DNA of 64,000 bases, taken from JAAYHG01 sp012735455. GTDB lineage: Bacteria; Bacillota; DTU030; DUMP01. Positions 27,316 to 35,227 of the stretch are shown one piece after another. Every line of letters starts with the position of its first letter. Positions within the stretch are counted from its first letter, which is position 1. The notes beneath the pieces were generated by a model. The model saw only the letters and a program-made list of their open reading frames with translations, searched no databases and was not told the origin of the DNA. A program made the translations under genes and the position numbers. The stretch spans positions 62,001 through 126,000 of the forward strand of contig JBMNIX010000014.1 of NCBI GenBank assembly GCA_050951365.1. The letters run 5' to 3'.

Positions 27316-27989
27316 CACTGTACCTCCTCCCGCACCAATTGCCCGTCCCGGATCTCAACCAGGCGCGGGAAGCGCTTGGCTAACAACCCATCATGGGTTA
27401 CCACAATGAGGGTGGTACCTTCCTCATTGAGAGAAAAAAGCAGATCCATGATTTCTCGCCCGGAATTGGAATCCAGATTGCCGGTGGGTTCATCCGCCAG
27501 GAGAAAGGATGGCCGCGTTACCAGTGCCCGAGCAATAGCAACCCGCTGCTGCTGACCGCCGGACATCTCATTGGGGCGATGGTGCAAACGGTCCCCTAAA
27601 CCAACCTGACGCAGCGCCTTAGCGGCCCGCTCTCTCCGTTCCTGGAGCCTAACACCGGCGTAGAGGAGCGGCACCTGTACATTCTCCCAGGCCGTGAGCT
27701 GAGGTAACAAGTTGAACTTCTGAAAAACGAAGCCAATCTTTCTGTTGCGCAGACGGGCGAGTTCATTGTCCGTAAGTCGGCCTACCTCTTTTCCCTCCAA
27801 GCGGTACTCGCCGCTGGTGGGTACATCAAAACAGCCTATGATGTTCATGAGCGTTGACTTGCCAGAGCCGGAGGGACCCACAATAGCCACAAGCTCACCG
27901 GCTTTAACCTCTAGGCTAACACCACGCAGGGCGTGCACCGCAATTTTGCCCATGCGGTATGTCTTGGTGATATCTCTAAGCTCAATCAT
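27315..27989 (-). CDS. MacB-type ABC transporter ATP-binding protein
   Basis: The 224-aa ATPase has Walker A GPSGSGKST (about 38-46), Q-loop FVFQKFNLLPQ, signature MSGGQQQRVAIARAL, Walker B LLADEPTGNLD and the H-loop VVTHD. It belongs to the LolD/MacB group. ATG at 27989 follows GGGAGG. Fourteen bases separate it from the adaptor gene upstream, and its stop overlaps the permease start, so the order is adaptor, ATPase, permease. Confidence 0.95.
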   Translation of the reverse strand: MIELRDITKTYRMGKIAVHALRGVSLEVKAGELVAIVGPSGSGKSTLMNIIGCFDVPTSGEYRLEGKEVGRLTDNELARLRNRKIGFVFQKFNLLPQLTAWENVQVPLLYAGVRLQERRERAAKALRQVGLGDRLHHRPNEMSGGQQQRVAIARALVTRPSFLLADEPTGNLDSNSGREIMDLLFSLNEEGTTLIVVTHDGLLAKRFPRLVEIRDGQLVREEVQ

Positions 27990-28003
27990 TTAATAGTGCC
28001 TCC

Positions 28004-29650
28004 CTACCGAACCTGGAAGCGGAAACCGCCGCCTCCACCGGGAGGAGGACCACCAGGCATCATTACACGACCCGGCCTGTTGCTCTCACTTCCCGTCACC
28101 GTGCTTTTTTGTGGCACTAGCACCACGTCTCCCTCGTTAAGACCGGAGACTACCTCCACATAGTTCTCATTGTGTAGGCCAACCTCAATCTCAACACGGT
28201 TCCCCGATCTTCGTGTTGGTTCTGCAGCACTAGGCACCATCACGAAGAATCGACCCCGCAGTTCTTGTACCGCCTCTATAGGTAGCAGTAGCGCATCTTT
28301 CTTGCTAGCCACAAGGATTCGGGCCGTCGCCGTCATACCGGCTCTTAGACCAGGAACAGGATCGAGGGTCAAGGTAACGGGGAAAACAGCAGCCCCGCTC
28401 TGTACAGTGCCTTCCTCGGCAATTGCCGTTACTGTTCCGGGCAGAATCCGCCCCGGTAACGCTTCAACAGTAATCTCCGCTTTTTGCCCTAGCGCAATCT
28501 GCCCAATATCTAGTTCATCCACTCTGACTACAACTTGGTAACTGGAGTTGTTTACTATCCTGCCTAAAAGGTCGTTAACCTTTAGTTCGTCCCCAACCTG
28601 CACCGGGCCGAGAACGGTTCCATCGCTGCTGGTGGAACTTTCCACCTCGCGAAAGATACCGCTGATGGGAGCAGTTACCACAAGCCGAGCCAGCTGGTCA
28701 TCTTGAGTAGCCAAGTTAAGCTGGGCCTGGGATAGACTGTCCCGCTTTTGATTTAGTTGATAAGGGAGATCGTCGTTCTCAAGTTCTATAAGGGTTTGCC
28801 CGGCCTTTACCTTGTCACCCACCTCTATGTAAATAGCCTTGACCCGCCCAACGGCAGCACTGCGGATGTCCGCAAGCTTTTTCGGGCCGGCCGTTCCCGT
28901 CTCCAGTGCCTCCACCGAACCCTGCTCGGTCTCCACAGTGACTGAGGCCTGTACACCGTCTACTAAAGCCCCAGGATTAGCAAACTCCACTGTCACAGGG
29001 TAGACGATGGTTCCACCGACCCCTGCCTGGCCGGAGGACGCCACCTTAACCACCTTTCCCGAAAGACTGCTCAGGAACTCGGGCAGAAATACTTGAGCCG
29101 TTTGGCCCACGGCAATCTGATCGCGTTGCGGTCGGAGAAAGGGCACAGTGGCCGAGAAGGTATCATCATCTACCAGGGTCACCAGCACGGCCCCCTTGGT
29201 TACCTGGTCGCCTTCGCTAACAGTTACATTGGTGACACGACCTGCTTCAGTCGCCACTACCTGGAGTGCGCCGAGCTCTTCCTCCAAATCTCTGAGTTCT
29301 TGAGTCAGTTTCTCTACGGAACTCCTCGCCTGGTCGCGCTGCAGCTCCAGCGCCGGATTTTCCAAAACAAATAAGGACTGGCCCGCCTCAACTTGTTCGC
29401 CATCCTTCACCAACACCTGCTGAACCTTACCTGCAGCCTGGGCTTTTACCCTGACATCCTCGGCAAAAGCAACATTGCCACTACCGCTAATTGCCACCTC
29501 AATTGGGCCCCGGCTGGCCTGGACGGTTCGGACCGTTTGCTGCACAGCAGCTGTGGACTGTCCACGTAGTTTCACAGCACCAAAGCCCACTATCAGAAGG
29601 ACAATCAACCCCAGTCCTAATAAGACTGGTTTCCCAATTTTACTCTGCAA
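28004..29650 (-). CDS. MacA/HlyD-type efflux adaptor protein
   Basis: The protein is a membrane-fusion (adaptor) subunit: one N-terminal membrane helix (LLGLGLIVLLIVGFGAVKL), then two separate biotinyl-lipoyl-like segments (KVQQVLVKDGEQVEAGQSL and RVKAIYIEVGDKVKAGQTL) each followed by a coiled-coil hairpin, then beta-barrel and membrane-proximal domains, ending in a Gly/Pro-rich tail. Two lipoyl/hairpin units in one adaptor is more than the usual single unit. I choose TTG at 29650 (548 aa) with AGGTGG upstream; a TTG at 29686 would give 560 aa but would lie only about six bases from the predicted transcript start. Confidence 0.87.
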   Translation of the reverse strand: MQSKIGKPVLLGLGLIVLLIVGFGAVKLRGQSTAAVQQTVRTVQASRGPIEVAISGSGNVAFAEDVRVKAQAAGKVQQVLVKDGEQVEAGQSLFVLENPALELQRDQARSSVEKLTQELRDLEEELGALQVVATEAGRVTNVTVSEGDQVTKGAVLVTLVDDDTFSATVPFLRPQRDQIAVGQTAQVFLPEFLSSLSGKVVKVASSGQAGVGGTIVYPVTVEFANPGALVDGVQASVTVETEQGSVEALETGTAGPKKLADIRSAAVGRVKAIYIEVGDKVKAGQTLIELENDDLPYQLNQKRDSLSQAQLNLATQDDQLARLVVTAPISGIFREVESSTSSDGTVLGPVQVGDELKVNDLLGRIVNNSSYQVVVRVDELDIGQIALGQKAEITVEALPGRILPGTVTAIAEEGTVQSGAAVFPVTLTLDPVPGLRAGMTATARILVASKKDALLLPIEAVQELRGRFFVMVPSAAEPTRRSGNRVEIEVGLHNENYVEVVSGLNEGDVVLVPQKSTVTGSESNRPGRVMMPGGPPPGGGGGFRFQVR

Positions 29651-29699
29651 GACTCCCCACCTCAACTCTTTACTTAATCTTTTCAATCTCTTGCTGGGA

Positions 29700-29705
29700 A
29701 TTATA
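29700..29705 (-). promoter_or_regulatory. -10 element for the macA-macB operon
   Basis: TATAAT on the minus strand, 50 bases before the preferred adaptor start codon; the -35 region is weak. In the remaining divergent gap (29706-29976) I see no other convincing site except the ribosome site GGGAGG before the next plus-strand gene. Confidence 0.4.
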
Positions 29706-29976
29706 GACTATCCCTGTGATGAAACTATGATAAAACTGTGTAGAAATAACCATTACCGCGACCAGCGTAAGAACCGTTCTGTAAAAGCCACATAGTTGGT
29801 CCAACTCGGCATCAAGTCAATCATGATCTTAACAGCGGAACTTTTCCCTGGCCTGAACGTCTACTTGAATGAAACACCCGTAACTGGATTGTAACCAGGC
29901 AGGAGTATCATACAGATAGCAGGCAAGGGTATAGTCGGAATGAATCCCCGCAAAGATGATCATGGGAGGAAATTAG

Positions 29977-31576
29977 ATGAATAAGTGGATCACGCGCGGC
30001 GCAGCAGCAATCCTGGGGCTTTGTCTCGTAGCTGGAGGCCTAATCTTTATGCCAAATATATTACAAAGGCTGCAGCCGGCTGAAATCCCGGCGTCAGAAG
30101 ATAAAGTAGGGGCTGGGTCATCTGAAGAGGAAACCCTGGATCTTGGCGCGTTCCGTGAGCTGCTAAGCCGAGGTGATCTGAGCCAAGCCCTGTCCTACCT
30201 TAAAGACAATGCTCCCAACTTTGGGCGCGAGAGTTTAAGCACAGCCTTAACAGAATACTGTGCTACCCTGCTGCACAGCCTACCAGAAAAAACAGCAGCC
30301 CTGCAAGGGGCGGCAGAAGGTAGTTCCCTCTTCCAGAGCCTCTTCACACCTGGCGGCATCACTGTGGCCGATCTCAACGACCTGGATTTCCTGAACCAGG
30401 AGACATCTCTACCAGAGGACCCTGAGCTAAAGCAACTCCTTCGGCAAGCCTGCAGCCAGGGACTGAAGGTGCGGGTGCCTGAGGGGATGTTGGAGGCTAC
30501 AATTGATTACCAAGCCCTACTTGACACTTTCAGTGGTAGCATCACTGACGAAACTGGCACAGTATTTTAAGATCAGGGCTACTGAGTCCAACCAGCCGGC
30601 ATTGGTTGACGCAGCCCTGACAATAGACTGGGATGAACTCGCCAAACGCTTGGCAGCCATCGAAGACTTTGAGCGTGCTTTCCCCAACTCACAGTATAAG
30701 CTACCTTTGTCTACGTTACAACGCAGTTATTTAGCCAGTTATATCTTTGGTGCTAACAACACACCCAGTTACTCGTATGAATCGAAAATCGTTAAGCCAG
30801 AAGTTCTCAAGAGCTACGAGCAAACTCTGGAAACCTACCCAGATTATCGTTTCACTGCTCTCGTTAGAGACTACAAAGCCAAACTGGCCCAAAACGAAAG
30901 CAAGGTAAATGATCATATCCTGGCCGAAATGCACCCTGCCCTGGATCACTTTTTGGGCGCCGTTCAGGTTGAAAGTAATACCATCACAAAAGAAGAAGAT
31001 ACTATTGTAGTTAACCAGGAAATCCCGGTGGTTTATCTTCCCAATAACCCTGCCCTGGCAGAAGAAGTAAACCAAAGACTCGAGGAAGCATACGTCTGGA
31101 GAGAAGAGATAGAGGCTCAGCTCCAGGACTACCTGGCGGCTGCCGAGGAAAATGATTTCCCTGTCCACCCTTTCCAGGTGCACTCGTCTTATCTCGTCAC
31201 TTACAACATGAATAACCTCCTCAGTATCGCAACCGATCACTACCAGTACACCGGCGGGGCCCACGGTATGAGCACTCGCTGGGCGCTTACCATTGACCTT
31301 GAGACGGGGCGTGAACTCAAGCTCCAGGACTTTTTTAGCCAGAGCGAGGATTACAAGAAGGTTATCGTGGCAGAGATCAAGCGCCAAGTGGAAACCGAAC
31401 CCGACCTATTCTTCCCGGACGCAGTAGATACAGCCCGGGAGATCCTTGAACAAGGAGAGGCAAGGTTTTACCTGGAATACGGCAACCTTGTGGTTTACTT
31501 TGGTGAGTACGACATTGCCCCCTACGTGGCTGGGATCATCGAGTTTCGCATCCCCTTCGAGGGTTTAGTAGCGTAA
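29977..31576 (+). pseudogene. RsiV-like membrane-anchored protein (DUF4163-DUF3298), one frameshift
   Basis: Two overlapping frames form one 532-residue protein if a single A is removed from the AAA at 30551-30553, restoring ...SGSITDE-LAQYFKIRATESNQ. The N-terminal part has a signal anchor (GAAAILGLCLVAGGLIFM). The C-terminal part has a DUF4163 segment (EEDTIVVNQEIPVVYLPN) and a DUF3298 segment (YQYTGGAHGMSTRWALTIDLETG), the lysozyme-sensing fold of RsiV. A zinc-binding anti-sigma domain and a sigma factor gene are absent, so it need not be an anti-sigma factor. ATG at 29977 follows GGGAGG. The lesion may be a sequence error, since both parts look well preserved. Confidence 0.75.
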
Positions 31577-31603
31577 GGCACTCTCTATAACCAAGAGTAA
31601 AAA

Positions 31604-31627
31604 GGGCTACCCGCTTTTGGGTAGCCC
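31604..31627. terminator. Bidirectional intrinsic terminator
   Basis: GGGCTACCC and GGGTAGCCC form a perfect 9-bp stem around GCTTTT. The minus-strand side has a good tail (TTTTTAC), the plus-strand side a weaker one (TTCCTGTT). It separates two convergent genes. Confidence 0.85.
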
Positions 31628-31633
31628 TTCCTG

Positions 31634-32380
31634 TTACAGGTTGCGTTCTCTGTAAAGCGCCAACGCCCTCTTCACGTAGCCGTGCTCTTCCTGGCTGCCA
31701 TAGGGATTGGGACACTGTCTCCCCGGAGAGCTGTACATCTTTTTTAGTCCTTCAGTAATGCCCGGATCACCCTGGGTAAACTCCTGTACAAGCTCGTGGT
31801 GCTTCTTGGCCAGAGCTTGTACCTCTTCAGAACCTGGATCCAAGCCCGCAGCAAACGCTTTCTTGAAACCAGAGATTACCTCCTGCCAGCGCTTGGCATC
31901 ACGCTGGGCATCCTCCGAAGTGTAATTCTTACCGCGCTCTTCAAGTTTCCTTATGGCCTCTTCTGAGTAGTACTGTTTCCAAGAATCAGGTTGTTGCACC
32001 ACGCGAATCACCTCCAAGAAATAATCCCAATCTGGATCTTGATCATCGAAAACGTTACAGGCCTGCTCCAGGGTCTGGATAACCTTGTCAATCTGCCGCC
32101 GCTTCTCATACATCATTTCCTTCTGCAGTTGCAGCACCTCAATCACATTGGTCGGCAGAACCGAGAAGAAATGCTTGATCTGTTCCAAGGAAAAACCCAG
32201 GAACTTCAAAGCGAGTATTTGCTGTAATCGGACCAGGTCATGGTCGGTGTATAAGCGATGACCGGCGGGTGTAAGCCTGGTAGGTTTTAGCAACCCTACC
32301 TTGTCATAGTAGCGCAGTGTTCGAACTGTTACCCCAGCCCTCTTGGCAAACTGGCCTGTTGGATAACAACTGTGATCCAA
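31634..32380 (-). CDS. MerR-family regulator with TipAS drug-binding domain
   Basis: The 248-aa protein has an N-terminal MerR winged helix (TGQFAKRAGVTVRTLRYYDK...TPAGHRLYT), a dimerisation coiled coil to about residue 120, and a C-terminal TipAS domain (WQEVISGFKKAFAAGLDPGS...ALAKKHHELVQEFTQGD). TipAS domains bind thiopeptide and other antibiotics, and TipA-like proteins activate their own promoter and multidrug genes. The start is TTG at 32380, five bases after GGGGGG. A MerR-type promoter with a palindromic operator stands directly upstream, which supports autoregulation. The divergent neighbour is an ABC-F gene, fitting an antibiotic response pair. Confidence 0.9.
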   Translation of the reverse strand: MDHSCYPTGQFAKRAGVTVRTLRYYDKVGLLKPTRLTPAGHRLYTDHDLVRLQQILALKFLGFSLEQIKHFFSVLPTNVIEVLQLQKEMMYEKRRQIDKVIQTLEQACNVFDDQDPDWDYFLEVIRVVQQPDSWKQYYSEEAIRKLEERGKNYTSEDAQRDAKRWQEVISGFKKAFAAGLDPGSEEVQALAKKHHELVQEFTQGDPGITEGLKKMYSSPGRQCPNPYGSQEEHGYVKRALALYRERNL

Positions 32381-32403
32381 ACTATCCCCCCTTCCTTAAA
32401 CTC

Positions 32404-32434
32404 ATCTTAAGGGGTGACGTTACGTCACATGCAA
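32404..32434 (-). promoter_or_regulatory. MerR-type promoter with 19-bp spacer and palindromic operator
   Basis: TTGCAT (32434-32429), a 19-base spacer, and TAAGAT (32409-32404) are followed by the merR/tipA-like gene. The spacer contains a perfect palindrome GTGACGT-A-ACGTCAC (32414-32428). The overlong spacer filled by a dyad is the signature of promoters activated by MerR-family proteins through DNA distortion. Confidence 0.75.
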
Positions 32435-32456
32435 GTACCGAAAAATGGAATACGCA

Positions 32457-32485
32457 TTGATCATTCACACCAGCGACGGTATAAT
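32457..32485 (+). promoter_or_regulatory. Sigma-A promoter for the ABC-F leader transcript
   Basis: TTGATC (32457-32462), a 17-base spacer, and TATAAT (32480-32485). The transcript would begin near 32492 and carry a 300-base leader before the ABC-F start codon. It lies 22 bases from the divergent MerR promoter. Confidence 0.8.
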
Positions 32486-32534
32486 ATAGTTGTACCCTCT
32501 TTATTACAGGGCCAAGATGGCGGAGGTTACGGAC

Positions 32535-32600
32535 ATGAAGAAGATGATCACTGGTATACAACTGGATAGGAGCGGTTCCTTGGGGAGCCGCAACAGTTAG
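32535..32600 (+). CDS. Candidate 21-residue leader peptide upstream of the ABC-F gene
   Basis: A small frame starts with ATG eight bases after GGAGG and encodes MKKMITGIQL followed by DRSGSLGSRNS and TAG. It lies about 43 bases into the leader RNA, 190 bases before the ABC-F gene and 115 bases before an intrinsic terminator. ABC-F resistance genes are often controlled by ribosome stalling on such short leaders, which changes RNA folding and prevents termination. The good ribosome site and position support translation; the peptide itself matches no known leader that I can recall. Confidence 0.55.
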   Translation: MKKMITGIQLDRSGSLGSRNS

Positions 32601-32714
32601 GCCAGTCCCTCCGCAGGCGCTCTTTATGGTGTGGTCGTGTACCCTATGCGCATGCCGGTTCGTCCCTAAAAGCGATCCGCTGTAGCTTTTGTGTACGCAG
32701 CTTAGAACACTAAG

Positions 32715-32741
32715 CCACGGGATACTGACCCGTGGTTTTTT
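32715..32741 (+). terminator. Attenuator: intrinsic terminator inside the ABC-F leader
   Basis: CCACGGG and CCCGTGG (7-bp stem, 7-base loop) are followed by six T residues. A second hairpin GCTTAG-AACA-CTAAGC lies directly before it, sharing the 32715 boundary, and an AAAAGC/GCTTTT hairpin lies further upstream. The terminator is within the transcript that begins at 32492 and before the ABC-F start at 32791, so it must be bypassed for expression. I could not identify an antiterminator strand with confidence. Confidence 0.75.
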
Positions 32742-32790
32742 GTCTGTCTCGGCGGGACTGCCTACCCAATAATAGGAGGCGAGGCATCCC

Positions 32791-34476
32791 ATGGCTATTC
32801 TACAGGTGAATAAGATCAAGAAAGGGTTCCAGGGTACCCCGGTACTGTCAGGGGTTTCGTTCAAGCTTACCGCTGGAGAAAAGGTCGGTTTGGTAGGCCT
32901 AAACGGCTGTGGTAAAAGCACGCTGCTCAAGATTATAGTCGGCGAACTGGCAGCCGACGAAGGCAGCATCACCTGGGCTAAAGAAGGATTGGAACCGGCC
33001 TATCTCAGCCAGGAGGAACGTTTTGAGCCGAACACCACCCTGCAAGAACAGGTTGCGGGTGTGCCCGCAGAACTCCTCAGTCGTTGCGGGATCACCCGGG
33101 TACAGCTCAGCCAGAGAGCCGGCTCTCTCTCAGGGGGTGAGAAAACCCGCGCTGCTCTAGCCCGCATCCTGGCACAAAACCCAGAAGTACTGTTACTTGA
33201 CGAACCCACCACTCACCTGGACACAGAAGGACTGGAGTTGCTCGAAGGCATCCTCGTAGATTATCGGGGAACTCTACTTGTGGTAAGCCATGACCGCTAC
33301 TTCTTGGATAAGGTGGTCACGAGTATCCTGGAGCTGGAAAACGGCCGGGTGAGAGAATACCCTGGCAACTACAGCGACTACACAGAGCGAAAGCGCGCCG
33401 AATGTAAGCGCCAGGAGGAAGAGTACCGAGAGTATCTGAAAGAAAAAAAGCGCTTAGAGGAAGCCATCCGGCGTCAGATCCAGTGGGCAGAGGCAGCTCA
33501 TAATAAGCACAAACATGTTCCGCGCGAGCTGATCATGTCCAAACCCAACTATAGAGCCAAAGCCAAGGCTCATATGCGTACAGCCAAAGCCATGGAGCAA
33601 CGGCTAGAGCGAATAAAGAAAGAAAAACCGCGCGAGGCTGCTACCATCAACCTGAGTTTGGATCAGTCAGGAAGGAGTGGCCGCAACCTGATCCTGGCCA
33701 GCAATCTCGGTTTTACCTTCGATAAGAAACGCTGGCTGTTTCGCCACGCCGACTTCTTTGTCCAGCGAGGCGACCGCGTAGCAATCGTCGGTCCCAATGG
33801 TGCCGGAAAAACTACCCTGCTCCGGGTTCTACTAGGAGACCTTCAACCTGCAGAAGGCAACGTTTACCGCTCGCCGCTTAAAATATCGTACCTGGCCCAG
33901 GAATTGGAACACCTTAACCCTAATCGCACTGTATTGGAGGAAGCTACAGGCGGAAACCCCGCTGAGGATCAGACCTACGTGCGCACCATGTTGGCCTGCC
34001 TGCTCTTTCCCCGGGACACGGTATGGAAGCGAGTCGGACTACTCTCCCGTGGCGAAAAACTGCGCTTGGCCATTGCCAAGATCCTGCTGGCTACTCCCGA
34101 TCTCTTGGTTCTGGACGAACCCACCAACGGCCTCGACCTCTCCTCCCGTGAGCGGGTTGAGGATGCCCTGGCAGACTACCCCAACACCCTTCTCCTTGTC
34201 TCCCACGACCGTTACCTCCTGCAGCGGATCACAAATAAAGTAATCGCCTTGAAAGAGGGCAAACTACGGGTGTTCTCGGGCGGCTACAAGGAGTACCAGG
34301 AGCAAGGTGTGAAGCCCAATGAAGCAGACATAGCCACCCGCCGCCTGCTGTTGGAGACCCGTCTCGCTCAGCTCTCTGGCGCTCTAGCCACACCAACGGC
34401 AGAAGAAGCCGATAGACTCTCGGCGGAATTCATCCGAGTCAGCCGCGAGCTGCAAGCCCTGCGTAGCCAAAAATGA
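32791..34476 (+). CDS. ABC-F family ATPase, probable ribosome-protection protein
   Basis: The 561-aa protein has two ABC ATPase domains and no membrane part. Domain 1 has Walker A GLNGCGKST and signature LSGGEKTRA; domain 2 has Walker A GPNGAGKTT and the altered signature LSRGEKLRL; both have LLDEPT/VLDEPT. The linker between them (about 205-290) is long, helical and basic (EEYREYLKEKKRLEEAIRR ... KPNYRAKAKAHMRTAKAMEQ), like the interdomain arm that reaches the ribosome P site in antibiotic-resistance ABC-F proteins. The leader peptide and attenuator upstream also fit that group. The drug protected against cannot be read from the sequence. A regulator of translation without drug resistance is the alternative. 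Confidence 0.87.
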   Translation: MAILQVNKIKKGFQGTPVLSGVSFKLTAGEKVGLVGLNGCGKSTLLKIIVGELAADEGSITWAKEGLEPAYLSQEERFEPNTTLQEQVAGVPAELLSRCGITRVQLSQRAGSLSGGEKTRAALARILAQNPEVLLLDEPTTHLDTEGLELLEGILVDYRGTLLVVSHDRYFLDKVVTSILELENGRVREYPGNYSDYTERKRAECKRQEEEYREYLKEKKRLEEAIRRQIQWAEAAHNKHKHVPRELIMSKPNYRAKAKAHMRTAKAMEQRLERIKKEKPREAATINLSLDQSGRSGRNLILASNLGFTFDKKRWLFRHADFFVQRGDRVAIVGPNGAGKTTLLRVLLGDLQPAEGNVYRSPLKISYLAQELEHLNPNRTVLEEATGGNPAEDQTYVRTMLACLLFPRDTVWKRVGLLSRGEKLRLAIAKILLATPDLLVLDEPTNGLDLSSRERVEDALADYPNTLLLVSHDRYLLQRITNKVIALKEGKLRVFSGGYKEYQEQGVKPNEADIATRRLLLETRLAQLSGALATPTAEEADRLSAEFIRVSRELQALRSQK

Positions 34477-34480
34477 GAAA

Positions 34481-34524
34481 GAAGCCGGTCACCAGAAATG
34501 CTTCACAGGTGACCGGTTCTTTTA
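34481..34524. terminator. Terminator between convergent ABC-F and response regulator genes
   Basis: CCGGTCACC (34485-34493) and GGTGACCGG (34508-34516) form a 9-bp stem. Plus-strand tail TTCTTTTAG; minus-strand tail CTTCTTTCTC. Probably works in both directions. Confidence 0.8.
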
Positions 34525-34546
34525 GTTAAGACAGATAAGAAGAAAA

Positions 34547-35227
34547 TTATAAGGCCTGAACAAGCTTATGCTTAATTGCGAAGAGAACGGCCTGGGTGCG
34601 GTCGCTCACACCGAGTTTTTGGAAGATATTCGTAAGGTGGTTGCGTACGGTCTTTTCACTGATAAAGAGCTTATCTGCTATCTCCTTATTGGAAAGCCCT
34701 TGGGAAACCTGCTGCAAGACCTCCAGTTCTCTATCGGTAAGATCAAAGTCGCTCGGAGCTGCAGCCTCCTGACTTTTCGCCGCTGCCAAACGGTTGAACT
34801 CGCGGAACACAGTGGGGGTAAGGGAGGGGGGAAGGAATCCTGCCCCTTCAGCTACCGAACGGATGGTCTTGATGAGCTCTTGCGGCCGCACATCCTTAAG
34901 GACATAACCTGAGATCCCACTTTTGATCAGGGCAAACAGGTAGTCCTCTTGGTCATGAATGGTAAGGGCGATGATCTTGGTCCCCGGTTTTTCGGCCTTG
35001 ATAATCTGTGTTGCCCTTATGCCATCCGTGTTAGGCATATTTATGTCCATCAAAATAATATCAACAGCAGTCTCCCGGGCCAATTGCACTACCTGGTCAC
35101 CATCTTCGGCTTCACCTACTACCACCATGTCCGGCTCAAGAGAGAGGATTTTCCTGATCCCCTCGCGCAGGAGGGCGTGGTCGTCGGCGATAATCAGCCT
35201 AATTGGCCGCTTAGTTACTGTTGACAT
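34547..35227 (-). CDS. NarL/DegU-type response regulator
   Basis: The 226-aa protein has a receiver domain with acidic pair D15/D16 and phospho-acceptor D61 (MDINMPN), and a C-terminal LuxR-type helix-turn-helix (LTDRELEVLQQVSQGLSNKEIADKL...KTVRNHLTNIFQKL). ATG at 35227 follows GGAGGG, and it overlaps the kinase gene by 17 bases, so the two proteins form a pair. As the last gene of the Tad pilus run it may control pilus or surface genes, perhaps this operon itself. Confidence 0.93.
   Translation of the reverse strand: MSTVTKRPIRLIIADDHALLREGIRKILSLEPDMVVVGEAEDGDQVVQLARETAVDIILMDINMPNTDGIRATQIIKAEKPGTKIIALTIHDQEDYLFALIKSGISGYVLKDVRPQELIKTIRSVAEGAGFLPPSLTPTVFREFNRLAAAKSQEAAAPSDFDLTDRELEVLQQVSQGLSNKEIADKLFISEKTVRNHLTNIFQKLGVSDRTQAVLFAIKHKLVQAL

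Noticed and set aside
30731..31387. 218-residue minus-strand frame inside the RsiV-like gene
   Set aside because: The plus strand here encodes recognisable DUF4163/DUF3298 sequence; the antisense frame is its shadow.
32382..32972. 196-residue minus-strand frame over the ABC-F leader
   Set aside because: It overlaps the MerR promoter, ABC-F promoter, leader peptide, attenuator and the start of the ABC-F gene; no ribosome site or family.
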